DNA of 64,000 bases, from the NCBI GenBank assembly GCA_944383765.1, contig CALWQT010000004.1:1-64000 (forward strand). The letters are read 5' to 3'. This stretch comes from an uncultured Lachnospiraceae bacterium. Its GTDB lineage: Bacteria; Bacillota; Clostridia; Lachnospirales; Lachnospiraceae. This document shows, one piece after another, positions 17,525 through 25,592 of this stretch (within the stretch, counting starts at the first letter, position 1; every line of letters begins with the position of its first letter). Both the position numbers and the translations under genes were made by a program. The notes below the pieces were generated by a model. That model searched no databases, was not told the origin of the DNA, and saw nothing but the letters and a program-made list of their open reading frames with translations.

Positions 17525-18453
17525 AGAAGATCGCAACGCGGGACAGCTATGGCAATGCGCTGGCTGAACTGGGAAAAGAACATGAAAATCTGTATGTACT
17601 GGATGCCGATCTGGCAGCAGCTACAAAGACAGGTGTTTTTAAAAAAGTATTTCCGGAAAGACATATTGACTGTGGTATTGCAGAGTCCAATATGATCGGT
17701 ATGGCGGCAGGTATGGCAACAACGGGAAAGATTCCGTTTGTGAGTACATTTGCCATGTTCCTGGCAGGAAGAGGATTTGAACAGGTGAGAAACAGTGTAG
17801 GTTATCCTCATCTGAACGTAAAATTTGGCGCTACCCATGCAGGTATTTCTGTGGGACCGGATGGTGCGACTCACCAGTGTAATGAGGATATTGCTCTGAT
17901 GAGAACCATTCCGGGAATGACGATCATCAATCCGTCAGATGATGTGGAAGCAAGGGCTGCAGTGAAAGCGGCATATGAAATGGAAGGACCTGTTTATATG
18001 CGCTTCGGAAGGCTGGCAGTTCCGGTGATCAATGATAGAGAAGATTATCACTTCGAGATTGGAAAAGGTGTTACCTTAAGAGAGGGAAGTGATGTGACCT
18101 TAGTAGGCACCGGATTGGAAGTGGCGGCATGTCTGGAAGCTGCTGAGATGCTGGAAAAAGACGGAATTTCAGCCCGTGTGATCAATATTCATACCATCAA
18201 GCCAATTGATGAAGAAATCCTTGTAAAGGCAGCGAAAGAAACGGGACGGATTGTGACCGCAGAAGAGCATTCTGTAATCGGCGGTTTAGGAGGAGCAGTA
18301 TGTGAGGTTCTTGCTGAGAAAGCTCCTGTTCCGGTAAAGAGGATCGGAATGAATGATGTCTTTGGTGAATCCGGAGTAGCAGAAGAACTTCTGCATAAGT
18401 ACGGTCTGGACGGAGAAGGCATTTATCAGACTGTAAAAGAATGGATGAAATAA
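17512..18453 (+). CDS. Transketolase, C-terminal (pyrimidine-binding) subunit
   Basis: The 313-residue protein supplies the pyrimidine-binding and C-terminal domains of the split transketolase. It contains FPERHIDCGIAESNMIGMA (about residues 48-66; the Glu contacts the TPP aminopyrimidine), ATHAGISVGPDGATHQ and the regulatory-domain segment VTAEEHSVIGGLGGAV near residue 252. It starts at GTG inside the end of the preceding gene, with GCAGGTGAA as ribosome site. With the N-terminal subunit it should form a heterotetramer. A role as the paralogous DXP synthase is unlikely because that enzyme is not split. Confidence 0.95.
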   Translation: MSDVKKIATRDSYGNALAELGKEHENLYVLDADLAAATKTGVFKKVFPERHIDCGIAESNMIGMAAGMATTGKIPFVSTFAMFLAGRGFEQVRNSVGYPHLNVKFGATHAGISVGPDGATHQCNEDIALMRTIPGMTIINPSDDVEARAAVKAAYEMEGPVYMRFGRLAVPVINDREDYHFEIGKGVTLREGSDVTLVGTGLEVAACLEAAEMLEKDGISARVINIHTIKPIDEEILVKAAKETGRIVTAEEHSVIGGLGGAVCEVLAEKAPVPVKRIGMNDVFGESGVAEELLHKYGLDGEGIYQTVKEWMK

Positions 18454-18465
18454 GAGAACTTATGG

Positions 18466-18500
18466 GAACGGGCTTTTCAAAGGCCCGTTCTTTCTTTTTC
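18466..18500 (+). terminator. Rho-independent terminator after transketolase
   Basis: An 8-bp perfect stem (GAACGGGC / GCCCGTTC) with a 9-base loop is followed by TTTCTTTTT. Confidence 0.9.
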
Positions 18501-18519
18501 TGTAGGTGGGAGTAAGATC

Positions 18520-19440
18520 ATGATTTTAAGTGTGAGCAGAAGAACGGATATTCCCAATTATTATGGGGAATGGTTTATGAGACGGCTGGAAGAAGGGGTT
18601 GTCTATGTGAAAAATCCTATGAATTCTCATCAGGTCAGCCGGGTCAGATTATCTCCGGAAGTGATTGACTGCATAGTATTCTGGACCAAGAATCCTAAGA
18701 ATTTTATGCCGTATCTGGACCGGCTTTCTCCATACCCCTATTATTTTCAGTTTACCCTTACCGGGTATGGAACCGATATGGAACCGGGAGTGCCTGATAA
18801 ATTCGGGGAGATGATCCCACTGTTTCAGGAATTGTCCCGCCGGATTGGAAAAGAAAGGGTAGTCTGGAGATATGACCCAATCCTGCTGAGCAGCCGGTAT
18901 ACAGAAAAATATCATGGCAGAATATTTGCAGAAATGGCAGCCAGGCTGGAAGGGTATACCCAGAGGGCTGTAATCAGTTTTCTGGATCTATATGGGAAAA
19001 CAAAAAGAAATCTGGCGGGGATTGTGGAAGAGGAGATAGACAGAGAGACCATGATGAGAATGGCAGCGCATTTGGCAGTGATAGCAGAAAAGCATGGAAT
19101 TGTGCTGCAGGCATGTGGAGAGAAAGAAAACCTTTCCACAGTAGGAGTGGAAGCGGCCAGTTGCGTGGACAGGGAACTGATTGAAACCATTACCGGATAC
19201 CGTCTGAAAGGCAGGAAAGATAAAAATCAGAGGACAGCCTGCGGCTGCCTGGAAAGTATAGACATCGGTGCTTATGATACCTGCTGGAACGGATGCAGGT
19301 ATTGTTATGCAAATCTGACAGATCAGCGGATTAGGAACCAAACCAGATGTTATGATATCCATTCTCCTTTGTTATGCGGAGTGGTGGAAGAGGGAGATAA
19401 GATTACAGACCGAATAGTCAGATCATTGAAAGAGAGATGA
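18520..19440 (+). CDS. DUF1848 family protein (Cys-motif, radical-SAM-like)
   Basis: The 306-residue protein belongs to the uncharacterised DUF1848 family, recognised by ILSVSRRTDIPNYYGEWF at the N terminus, FWTKNPKNF near residue 50 and YDPILL near 126. The C-terminal Cys cluster CGCLESIDIGAYDTCWNGC followed by RYCYAN (about residues 242-266) resembles iron-sulfur ligation. The family is often grouped with radical-SAM or SPL-like enzymes. The CxxxCxxC order seen in classical radical-SAM proteins near the N terminus is not present, so chemistry is unknown. It lies alone between two terminators; its start follows GGTGGGAGTAAG. I do not assign a function. Confidence 0.85.
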   Translation: MILSVSRRTDIPNYYGEWFMRRLEEGVVYVKNPMNSHQVSRVRLSPEVIDCIVFWTKNPKNFMPYLDRLSPYPYYFQFTLTGYGTDMEPGVPDKFGEMIPLFQELSRRIGKERVVWRYDPILLSSRYTEKYHGRIFAEMAARLEGYTQRAVISFLDLYGKTKRNLAGIVEEEIDRETMMRMAAHLAVIAEKHGIVLQACGEKENLSTVGVEAASCVDRELIETITGYRLKGRKDKNQRTACGCLESIDIGAYDTCWNGCRYCYANLTDQRIRNQTRCYDIHSPLLCGVVEEGDKITDRIVRSLKER

Positions 19441-19442
19441 AA

Positions 19443-19480
19443 AACCCCAGGGAACATTCCGGTATCCGGCCCCTGGGGTT
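19443..19480. terminator. Bidirectional terminator between DUF1848 and ROK kinase genes
   Basis: A perfect 10-bp inverted repeat (AACCCCAGGG / CCCTGGGGTT) with an 18-base loop lies between converging genes. A-rich and T-rich flanks let it act in both directions. Confidence 0.8.
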
Positions 19481-19492
19481 ATTTGTGGTCTA

Positions 19493-20368
19493 TTAGCTTT
19501 CTGCTTCTGCATTCATGGCGAGCTTGACGGCGCCTAAAATTCCCTGGTTATCATCAAGGCTGGGAAGAACAATATAATGTTCCGGATCCTGCAGCTGTTT
19601 TGCATCCACATATCCGTTAAGCAGGTCCAGCGTTTTTTTACGGATTAAAGGCATAAGCTGCTCCTGATGCATGACACCGCCTCCCAGAATGATTTTCTGA
19701 GGAGACAGGATTAAAATGTAGTTAGCCAGAGCCTGGGCGATGTAATAACTTTCCAGTTCCCATACCTGGGGGCAGTCTGCCAGTTCCCAGGCTTTTTTAC
19801 CCCAGCGGGCTTCAATAGCCGGTCCGGCCGCCATACCCTCCAGACAGTTGGCATGGTATGGGCATTTTCCGGCATAGGTATCTTCCGGATGGCGGGAAAG
19901 CAGGATATGTCCTCCTTCTGGATGAAGCATTCCGTGGAGAAGTTTCCCATTTGCCAGTACGCCAACACCAACACCGGTTCCGATTGTAATATAAATGGCA
20001 GTATCCAGACCCTGGGCACAGCCCCAGGTAGCTTCCCCCAGCATGGAGCCGTTCACATCCGTGTCAAAGCCAACGGGTACCTGCAACGCTTCCCCCAGGA
20101 TTTTAACAATATTGCAATTACGCCATGCCAGCTTGGGAGTAGTCGTGATGCAGCCGTAAGATGGAGATTGGCGGTCAAGGTCCACAGGTCCAAAACAGGC
20201 AATGCCCAGGGCAGAGATACCGGCTCCCTTGAAATAGTCGATGATAGAAGGCAATGTTTTTTCCGGCGTTTCTGTAGGGAGAGAAATGCGGTCCAGGATC
20301 TTTCCCTGTTCCGTTCCGATGGCGCACACCATTTTGGTGCCGCCTGCTTCTAAAGCTCCGTATTTCAT
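19493..20368 (-). CDS. ROK family sugar kinase (fructokinase-like)
   Basis: The 291-residue ROK kinase has the ATP-binding loop GALEAGGTKMVCAIG at the N terminus, GVGVGVLANGKLLHG near residue 133 and the ROK zinc motif with H-x8-C-P-Y-H-x2-C-L-E-G (about 159-176). The EAGGTK opening and the zinc motif resemble Bacillus GmuE/YdhR and ScrK, which phosphorylate fructose. It lies 33 bases downstream of manA on the same strand, which points to mannose/fructose use, giving fructose 6-phosphate. Glucose or mannose as substrate cannot be excluded. Confidence 0.85.
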   Translation of the reverse strand: MKYGALEAGGTKMVCAIGTEQGKILDRISLPTETPEKTLPSIIDYFKGAGISALGIACFGPVDLDRQSPSYGCITTTPKLAWRNCNIVKILGEALQVPVGFDTDVNGSMLGEATWGCAQGLDTAIYITIGTGVGVGVLANGKLLHGMLHPEGGHILLSRHPEDTYAGKCPYHANCLEGMAAGPAIEARWGKKAWELADCPQVWELESYYIAQALANYILILSPQKIILGGGVMHQEQLMPLIRKKTLDLLNGYVDAKQLQDPEHYIVLPSLDDNQGILGAVKLAMNAEAES

Positions 20369-20401
20369 AATAGAATCCTCCGTTTCAGGGGTTTTGCATC
20401 A

Positions 20402-21334
20402 CTATACATGGGAAGTGATCAGACTCAGGGTTCCTTCTACTTTGCAGGGGCCATATTGGAAAGGAAGGATAAAATGGTCGCCTTTTTTCAATGGGATACC
20501 ATCTGCAGTGCCTTCTCCCTCCAGAACATCAACGATCAGAAATGGGAAATCCTGTGAAATGGAAACGGAACCGTTAATATCCCATTTATCTACCTGATAG
20601 AACTCACAGGAGATCAAATTTCTGCAGATATATCCGTTTCCTTTTGTAATCTTTTGGGAAAGTTCAGGGTCTTTATGGGGACAGCGGATTACATCAATGC
20701 TTTTCTGAATATGGAGTTCTCTGGGTTTTCCATTCTGCAGTCTGTCGTAGTCATAAAGGCGGTAAGTAACATCTGAATTCTGCTGGGTTTCCAGAATCAG
20801 AGTACCTTTGCGGATGGCATGGACCGTGCCGGGTTCAATCTGGAAAAAATCTCCTTTTTTAATGGGGCGTATTTTGATCAGGTCCAGCCATTTCTTTTCA
20901 TCGATCATGCGGCGCAATTCTTTCTGGTCAGAGGCATTGTGGCCAACCACGATCGTGGAATCCGGTTCGCAATCCAGGATATACCAGCATTCGGTTTTGC
21001 CAAGAGAGCCATTTTCATGCTCCTTTGCATAAGCATCGTCAGGATGGACCTGAATGCTTAAATCGTCTTTGGCGTCTATGATCTTGACAAGGAGAGGAAA
21101 ACGATCCCCTTTCAGATTGCCAAAAAGCTCCCGATGGTTGTCCCATAACCAGCTCAGATGCCTGGAAGCATAGGCGCCGTTTTTTATGGTACAGTCGCCG
21201 GATTTGTGGGCGGAAACTACCCAGGCTTCTCCTACATGGTCCCCTGGAATATCATATCCATAGTCAGTGCGCAGCCTGGATCCGCCCCAGATCATTTCTT
21301 TAAATACAGGCTGCAAAAAAATAATATCCTTCAT
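20402..21334 (-). CDS. manA: Mannose-6-phosphate isomerase, class I
   Basis: The 310-residue cupin enzyme interconverts mannose 6-phosphate and fructose 6-phosphate. Zinc-ligand segments are SIQVHPDDAYA (about residues 94-104), KTECWYIL (about 113-120) and PGTVHAI (about 168-174). It is the short Firmicute form with a C-terminal beta domain. AAGGAGATTTCTT precedes the start codon. Its own promoter lies just upstream, and the ROK kinase gene follows, so the two form a small sugar operon. Confidence 0.95.
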   Translation of the reverse strand: MKDIIFLQPVFKEMIWGGSRLRTDYGYDIPGDHVGEAWVVSAHKSGDCTIKNGAYASRHLSWLWDNHRELFGNLKGDRFPLLVKIIDAKDDLSIQVHPDDAYAKEHENGSLGKTECWYILDCEPDSTIVVGHNASDQKELRRMIDEKKWLDLIKIRPIKKGDFFQIEPGTVHAIRKGTLILETQQNSDVTYRLYDYDRLQNGKPRELHIQKSIDVIRCPHKDPELSQKITKGNGYICRNLISCEFYQVDKWDINGSVSISQDFPFLIVDVLEGEGTADGIPLKKGDHFILPFQYGPCKVEGTLSLITSHV

Positions 21335-21369
21335 AAGAAATCTCCTTATCTGAGTATCTGTTAATTATT

Positions 21370-21397
21370 ATTATAATAGTATGGAAAGAAAAAGCAA
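21370..21397 (-). promoter_or_regulatory. Promoter for manA-ROK kinase operon
   Basis: Read on the minus strand, TTGCTT and TATAAT are separated by 16 bases, about 36 bases before the manA start. Confidence 0.55.
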
Positions 21398-21413
21398 CCG
21401 GCAGGACAAAGAA

Positions 21414-21447
21414 AAATACCCGTTCCGGGAATAGGAAACGGGTATTT
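21414..21447 (-). terminator. Terminator after the small XRE gene
   Basis: An inverted repeat (AAATACCCGTT / AACGGGTATTT, plus inner CC/GG pairs) is followed on the minus strand by TTTTTC. It separates the XRE gene from manA. Confidence 0.8.
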
Positions 21448-21463
21448 GGGATAAATCTTATGG

Positions 21464-21697
21464 TTATGGTTGTCTGTTGGAGGTGTCTGTGTAATTAGGA
21501 TCAAACGTTACAGACATAATATCTTCCACCTGGCACTGCAGGATGTAGCAGAGTCTTTCTATGGTGTGGGTGGATACATAGTTATTCTTTTTCAGCCGGT
21601 TGATCTGGCTGGAACTGATATTACAGTAATGAATCAGGTGATACTGTGAGATGTTCTTTTTCTTCATGGTTTCCCACAGGCGGTCATAGGTTATCAT
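21464..21697 (-). CDS. Small XRE-family helix-turn-helix regulator
   Basis: The 77-residue protein is a single Cro/C1-type helix-turn-helix domain. ISQYHLIHYCNISSSQINRL forms the two DNA-reading helices, and ERLCYILQCQVEDIMSVTF is the usual closing helix of the small Firmicute XRE group. No sensor domain is present. The start at 21697 was chosen because GGGGAGGTGAGGAA precedes it; a longer reading frame to 21772 has no ribosome site. It lies 95 bases downstream of sigG on the same strand. Its targets are unknown. Confidence 0.8.
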   Translation of the reverse strand: MITYDRLWETMKKKNISQYHLIHYCNISSSQINRLKKNNYVSTHTIERLCYILQCQVEDIMSVTFDPNYTDTSNRQP

Positions 21698-21792
21698 TTC
21701 CTCACCTCCCCTGTTATCATTAAACTGTAAATATCCAATTTTGCATATTAGCCATAACGCGATATTGTTCATAAAAGACTTATGCTATTTTG

Positions 21793-22569
21793 TCAGCTTA
21801 AATAAGACCGCATGGATTTGAGGGCATTTTTTTCCAGGCGGCTTACCTGAGCCTGGCTGATATGGATTTCTTCTGCCACTTCAGTCTGGGTTTTTCCTTC
21901 AAAAAATCGCATATCGATAATATGGCGTTCCCGTTCCGGAAGCCGTTTGATGGCTTCGCTTAAGGAGATATTTTCTACCCAGTTGGATTCCAGATTTTTT
22001 TTGTCGCTGATCTGGTCCATGACGTAGAGAGGGTCTCCTCCGTCTGTATAGACCGGTTCATAGAGGCTGACAGGACTTTGAATGGCGTCCAGAGCATATG
22101 TGATTTCTTCTTTGCTGATTCCCACTTCCTCAGCAATCTCCATTATGGTTGGCTCTTTCAGATTTTTTTTCATCAGGCTGTCCCGGGCATAAATGGCTTT
22201 ATAAGCAGTGTCACGCAGGGAACGGCTGACCCGGATGGAATTGTTATCTCTCAGATAGCGCCGAACTTCTCCCAGGATCATAGGTACCGCATAAGTGGAA
22301 AAACGGACATTCTGTGTCACATCAAAATTGTCAATGGCTTTGATCAGGCCGATGCAGCCAATCTGGAACAGGTCATCTACATTTTCACTGCTTCCAGAGA
22401 AGCGCTGGATCACGCTCAGGACGAGGCGGAGATTTCCTTTGATATAATCTTCCCTGGCTTGCTTATCTCCGGCCAGTATTTTTTGGAACAGAGCTTCTTT
22501 TTCCTCATTTGTAAGCAGTGGAAGCTTAGCGGTGTTGACTCCGCAGATTTCAACTTTATATCCGGACAT
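21793..22569 (-). CDS. sigG: RNA polymerase sporulation sigma factor SigG
   Basis: The 258-residue sigma factor closely follows Bacillus sigma-G: KVEICGVNTAKLPLL at the N terminus, NLRLVLSVIQRFSGSSENVD, LFQIGCIGLIKAIDNFDV, FSTYAVPMILGEVRRYLRDN in region 2, GGDPLYVMDQISD, and region 4.2 HISQAQVSRLEKNAL. It drives late forespore transcription. ATG 22569 has GGAGGTAAGG just before it; an extension to 22788 is not supported. A weak forespore-type promoter (GTATA, 18 bases, CATCATT) may lie about 30-60 bases upstream. The usual neighbour sigE is about 5 kb away on the other strand. Confidence 0.97.
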   Translation of the reverse strand: MSGYKVEICGVNTAKLPLLTNEEKEALFQKILAGDKQAREDYIKGNLRLVLSVIQRFSGSSENVDDLFQIGCIGLIKAIDNFDVTQNVRFSTYAVPMILGEVRRYLRDNNSIRVSRSLRDTAYKAIYARDSLMKKNLKEPTIMEIAEEVGISKEEITYALDAIQSPVSLYEPVYTDGGDPLYVMDQISDKKNLESNWVENISLSEAIKRLPERERHIIDMRFFEGKTQTEVAEEIHISQAQVSRLEKNALKSMRSYLS

Positions 22570-22686
22570 ATTCCTTACCTCCGCATCATTCATGTTTATA
22601 TGGGAATGATGGGCTGTTTTTTGAGGAATTATACCGGAGATATTTTTGAAATAATTTCCAGTGTTTCTCTTTACAAAAAAAAACCA

Positions 22687-22716
22687 TTGTGCTAAAATTC
22701 TTTTTTGTAATATAAG
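22687..22716 (+). promoter_or_regulatory. Promoter upstream of the TPP riboswitch
   Basis: TTGTGC and TATAAG are separated by 18 bases and end four bases before the riboswitch core. Confidence 0.55.
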
Positions 22717-22720
22717 ACAA

Positions 22721-22805
22721 AGGGGAGCTTGATAACAGGCTGAGAGGAAAGTAAGTTTCGACCCGTAACCTGATTTGGGTAATGCCAACGTAGGGAAATG
22801 ATGAA
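22721..22805 (+). ncRNA. TPP riboswitch (THI element)
   Basis: The conserved thi-box features occur in order: GGGGAGC near the 5' end, CTGAGA (22740-22745), GACCC, ACCTGAT, GGGTAATGCCAACG and TAGGGAA. Together they form the P1-P5 fold that binds thiamine diphosphate. A terminator hairpin follows 12 bases later, so the switch acts by transcription termination when TPP is plentiful. It controls the thiXYZ-like operon downstream. Confidence 0.97.
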
Positions 22806-22816
22806 ATGATGGGAGG

Positions 22817-22845
22817 CTCCTGCTTATTTTAGGCAGGAGTTTTTT
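22817..22845 (+). terminator. TPP riboswitch expression-platform terminator
   Basis: A perfect 7-bp stem (CTCCTGC / GCAGGAG, 9-base loop) is followed by six T residues, directly after the TPP aptamer. Confidence 0.88.
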
Positions 22846-22949
22846 GCGTTATAAAATGAGATTGATAACGTATCCATATTTCGGAGTATTGCAAGGCAGC
22901 GGATTACCGATCAGGGAATCTGCTGCAAACGGAATAGGGAGGAATAGGA

Positions 22950-23708
22950 ATGGCAGGAAGGAAAAGAAAATGGCTGGCTCCGGCAGTAACAGCCGCAGGA
23001 ATTCTGGCAGCCTGGGAGGCGGCAGTAAGGATATATCAGATACCGCTTTATGTACTCCCGGCACCTAGTGCAGTGCTATCCTCATTGGGAACGGAATTTC
23101 CTGTGCTGATCAGACATGCCGGTGTGACAGTGGCGGAAGCTCTGGCAGGAATGGGACTGGCACTTTTTCTGGCTGTACTTCTTGGCATTATCATGGACGC
23201 ATTTCCAGGAGTGAAAAGCGGGATTTATCCGGTTCTGGTGGTAACCCAGACAGTTCCTATGATTGTGCTGGCCCCTATCCTGATCATTTATCTGGGATTT
23301 GGTATTGCTCCAAAGATTCTGACGGTGGTACTGATGTGTTTCTTTCCGGTGGCAGTCAGCTTTACAGATGCCATGGGGCAGATGGATGAAGAATATGTGC
23401 ATTTGGTACGGTCATTTGGTGCTGGAAAGTGGCAGGCATATCGCCTGGTGAAGATTCCGGCGGCTGTGCCGGCGCTTGTATCAGGACTGAAAGTATCTGC
23501 TACATACAGCATCAGCGGAGCAGTAGTGGGGGAATGGATAGGAGCTCAGAGCGGTCTGGGGTATTATCTTCTCCGGGTGAAGAACGGTTATATGCTGGAT
23601 AAAGTATTTGCCTGTGTTCTGATGATCGTAGGGCTCAGCCTGTGCATGAATGGCCTGATCCGTTTGATTCAGATGGCGGCATTGCCGTATATGGAGAAAA
23701 AACACTGA
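22950..23708 (+). CDS. thiX: ABC transporter permease, thiamine-pyrimidine precursor type (ThiX-like)
   Basis: This 252-residue permease of the NitT/TauT/ThiX type has about six membrane helices and the EAA loop (EEYVHLVRSFGAGKWQAYRLV, shown here by its first residues E148-E149 region) that docks on the ATPase. The first gene after a TPP riboswitch, followed by an NMT1/THI5-type binding protein and an ATPase, marks it as the channel of a pyrimidine (HMP or formylaminopyrimidine) uptake system. GGGAGGAATAGGA precedes the ATG. The exact substrate is inferred from context. Confidence 0.88.
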   Translation: MAGRKRKWLAPAVTAAGILAAWEAAVRIYQIPLYVLPAPSAVLSSLGTEFPVLIRHAGVTVAEALAGMGLALFLAVLLGIIMDAFPGVKSGIYPVLVVTQTVPMIVLAPILIIYLGFGIAPKILTVVLMCFFPVAVSFTDAMGQMDEEYVHLVRSFGAGKWQAYRLVKIPAAVPALVSGLKVSATYSISGAVVGEWIGAQSGLGYYLLRVKNGYMLDKVFACVLMIVGLSLCMNGLIRLIQMAALPYMEKKH

Positions 23709-23759
23709 CCCTTTGCAAAGAAAGATCCGGCTGAATCCGGATAGAATGGAGGAAGATTT

Positions 23760-24812
23760 ATGAAAAAGAAATGGTGGATAGGAGCGTTATGCCTGTCGGT
23801 GACGGTTTTGGCAGGATGCGGACAGCAGACTTCAGAGAGCGGAGAGGCAACAACGGCTGTTCAGGAGAAGACAGAGGAGGCATCTGAGAGCCAGACTGAG
23901 GCAGAAGCGGAACTGGAAGATGTGACGGTGATCCTGGATTATGTGGCCAATACGAATCACACTGGAATGTATGTAGCTCTGGAAAACGGATTTTATGAAG
24001 AAGAGGGATTGAATGTAAAAATCGTGGAGCCTACAGAAGGTGCTACGGCTACTTTGGTCTCTGTAGGAAAGGGAGATTTCGGTATCAGTTATCAGGAAGA
24101 TGTGACGGTTGCTCTGACCAGCGAAGATCCTTTGCCGATTAAGGCAATCGCTACGATCATCCAGCATAACACATCAGGATTTGTGACTTATAAGGATAAG
24201 AATATTACATCTCCAAAAGAATTTGAAGGAAAAACATATGCCGGTTGGGGAAGCCCGGGAGAAAGCGCAGTACTGAATGCAGTGATGACTCAGGCGGGAG
24301 CGGATTTCTCAAAACTGAATATGGTGACTTCAGACGGAGCTGGTTTTGCTGCCCTGAAAGACCAGGTGGATATTATGTGGTTTTTTGAAGCATGGGACAA
24401 TGTAAAATGTCAGCTGGCAGATTTCCCCATCGATTATATGCCGTTGAGAGAACTTGATGAGCGTTTGGATTATTATACACCAGTGATCATTGCAAGCAAT
24501 GAAACACTGGAACAGAAACCGGAGATGGTAAAGAAATTCCTGAAAGCGACGGCAAAGGGATATGAATATGCCATTGAGAATCCGGAGGAAAGCGCTAAGA
24601 TTCTTCAAAAATATGCTCCGGATTATGATCTGGAACTGTTGACGGTATCTCAGGAATATCTGGCAGACCGTTATATGGAAGACAGTGAAACATGGGGAAC
24701 CATGAAAGACAGTGTATGGGATAATTATACCGATTTTATGCTGGAGTATGGTGTGATCGATAAAGATATTGCAGCATCCGACTGCTACACCAATGAATTC
24801 CTTCCGGAGTAA
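23760..24812 (+). CDS. thiY: ABC transporter substrate-binding lipoprotein, NMT1/THI5 family (ThiY-like)
   Basis: The 350-residue lipoprotein has a lipobox ending in VLAGC (Cys at about residue 20), a Glu/Thr-rich linker to about residue 55, and an NMT1/THI5-like domain beginning [20 protein letters not shown]. Family members bind thiamine pyrimidine precursors; ThiY of Bacilli binds formylaminopyrimidine. [15 protein letters not shown] and [14 protein letters not shown] are typical of the fold. It lies between the permease and ATPase genes under TPP riboswitch control. Ligand identity (HMP or formylaminopyrimidine) is not decided by the sequence. Confidence 0.9.
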   Translation: MKKKWWIGALCLSVTVLAGCGQQTSESGEATTAVQEKTEEASESQTEAEAELEDVTVILDYVANTNHTGMYVALENGFYEEEGLNVKIVEPTEGATATLVSVGKGDFGISYQEDVTVALTSEDPLPIKAIATIIQHNTSGFVTYKDKNITSPKEFEGKTYAGWGSPGESAVLNAVMTQAGADFSKLNMVTSDGAGFAALKDQVDIMWFFEAWDNVKCQLADFPIDYMPLRELDERLDYYTPVIIASNETLEQKPEMVKKFLKATAKGYEYAIENPEESAKILQKYAPDYDLELLTVSQEYLADRYMEDSETWGTMKDSVWDNYTDFMLEYGVIDKDIAASDCYTNEFLPE

Positions 24813-24839
24813 AACGTTAAGAGAGCACAGGAGAAAATC

Positions 24840-25592
24840 ATGAAACTGGAAGTGTCTGGCCTGTCTTTTTCATACAGCGACAGGGAAGTGATCAAGGATT
24901 TGAATTTTCAGATAAAAGAAGGGGAGTTTGTCAGCATTCTGGGAGCGTCCGGATGCGGGAAATCTACGATCTTGAAGCTGCTGACCGGCGTAAGAAAACC
25001 GTCATCAGGGAAGATTCTGGTAGATGGAGAAGAGATAAAGGGGATGACCGGGCATTTTGCATATATGCCTCAAAATGACCTTTTATTTCCCTGGAAAAAT
25101 ATTCTGGATAACGTGTGTCTGTATGGCCGTATCCATGGGGGTCTGGATCAGGCCAGGGAAGAGGCTATGAAAAATATGGAAGCTTTCGGACTGGGAGGCT
25201 ATGAAAAATCATACCCGTCTTCCCTGTCAGGTGGTATGAGACAACGGGCGGCGTTTCTGCGTACGGCTCTGTGCCAGTCAGATATTCTCCTTTTGGACGA
25301 ACCTTTTGGAGCGCTGGATGTGATCACCAGAGGCGAGATGCAGGATTGGCTGTTGTCCATGAGAGAAACCATGAATCGGACCGTATTGCTGGTAACTCAT
25401 GATATGGACGAGGCGATTTATCTGTCTGACCGTATCCTGATCCTAAGCGGCTGTTCCGGAATCACCTGTGAATTATCACCGGAGAACCCAGAAGGAGGAC
25501 GGAGCCGTGAATGGCTGTACAGCCAGGGAAAACTGCGGCAGAGGATCCACAGGGAAATTATGGGGAGGCGGTTGGATGAGAACCATTTATGA
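24840..25592 (+). CDS. thiZ: ABC transporter ATP-binding protein (ThiZ-like)
   Basis: The 250-residue ATPase of the NitT/TauT/ThiZ type has Walker A GASGCGKST (about residues 39-47), a Q-loop (MPQNDLLFPW), the signature LSGGMRQR (about 131-138), Walker B DILLLDEPFGALD and the switch His in LLVTHDMDEA. It powers the ThiXY importer. Its last 17 bases overlap the start of the TatD-type hydrolase gene, which places that enzyme firmly in the same operon. Confidence 0.92.
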   Translation: MKLEVSGLSFSYSDREVIKDLNFQIKEGEFVSILGASGCGKSTILKLLTGVRKPSSGKILVDGEEIKGMTGHFAYMPQNDLLFPWKNILDNVCLYGRIHGGLDQAREEAMKNMEAFGLGGYEKSYPSSLSGGMRQRAAFLRTALCQSDILLLDEPFGALDVITRGEMQDWLLSMRETMNRTVLLVTHDMDEAIYLSDRILILSGCSGITCELSPENPEGGRSREWLYSQGKLRQRIHREIMGRRLDENHL

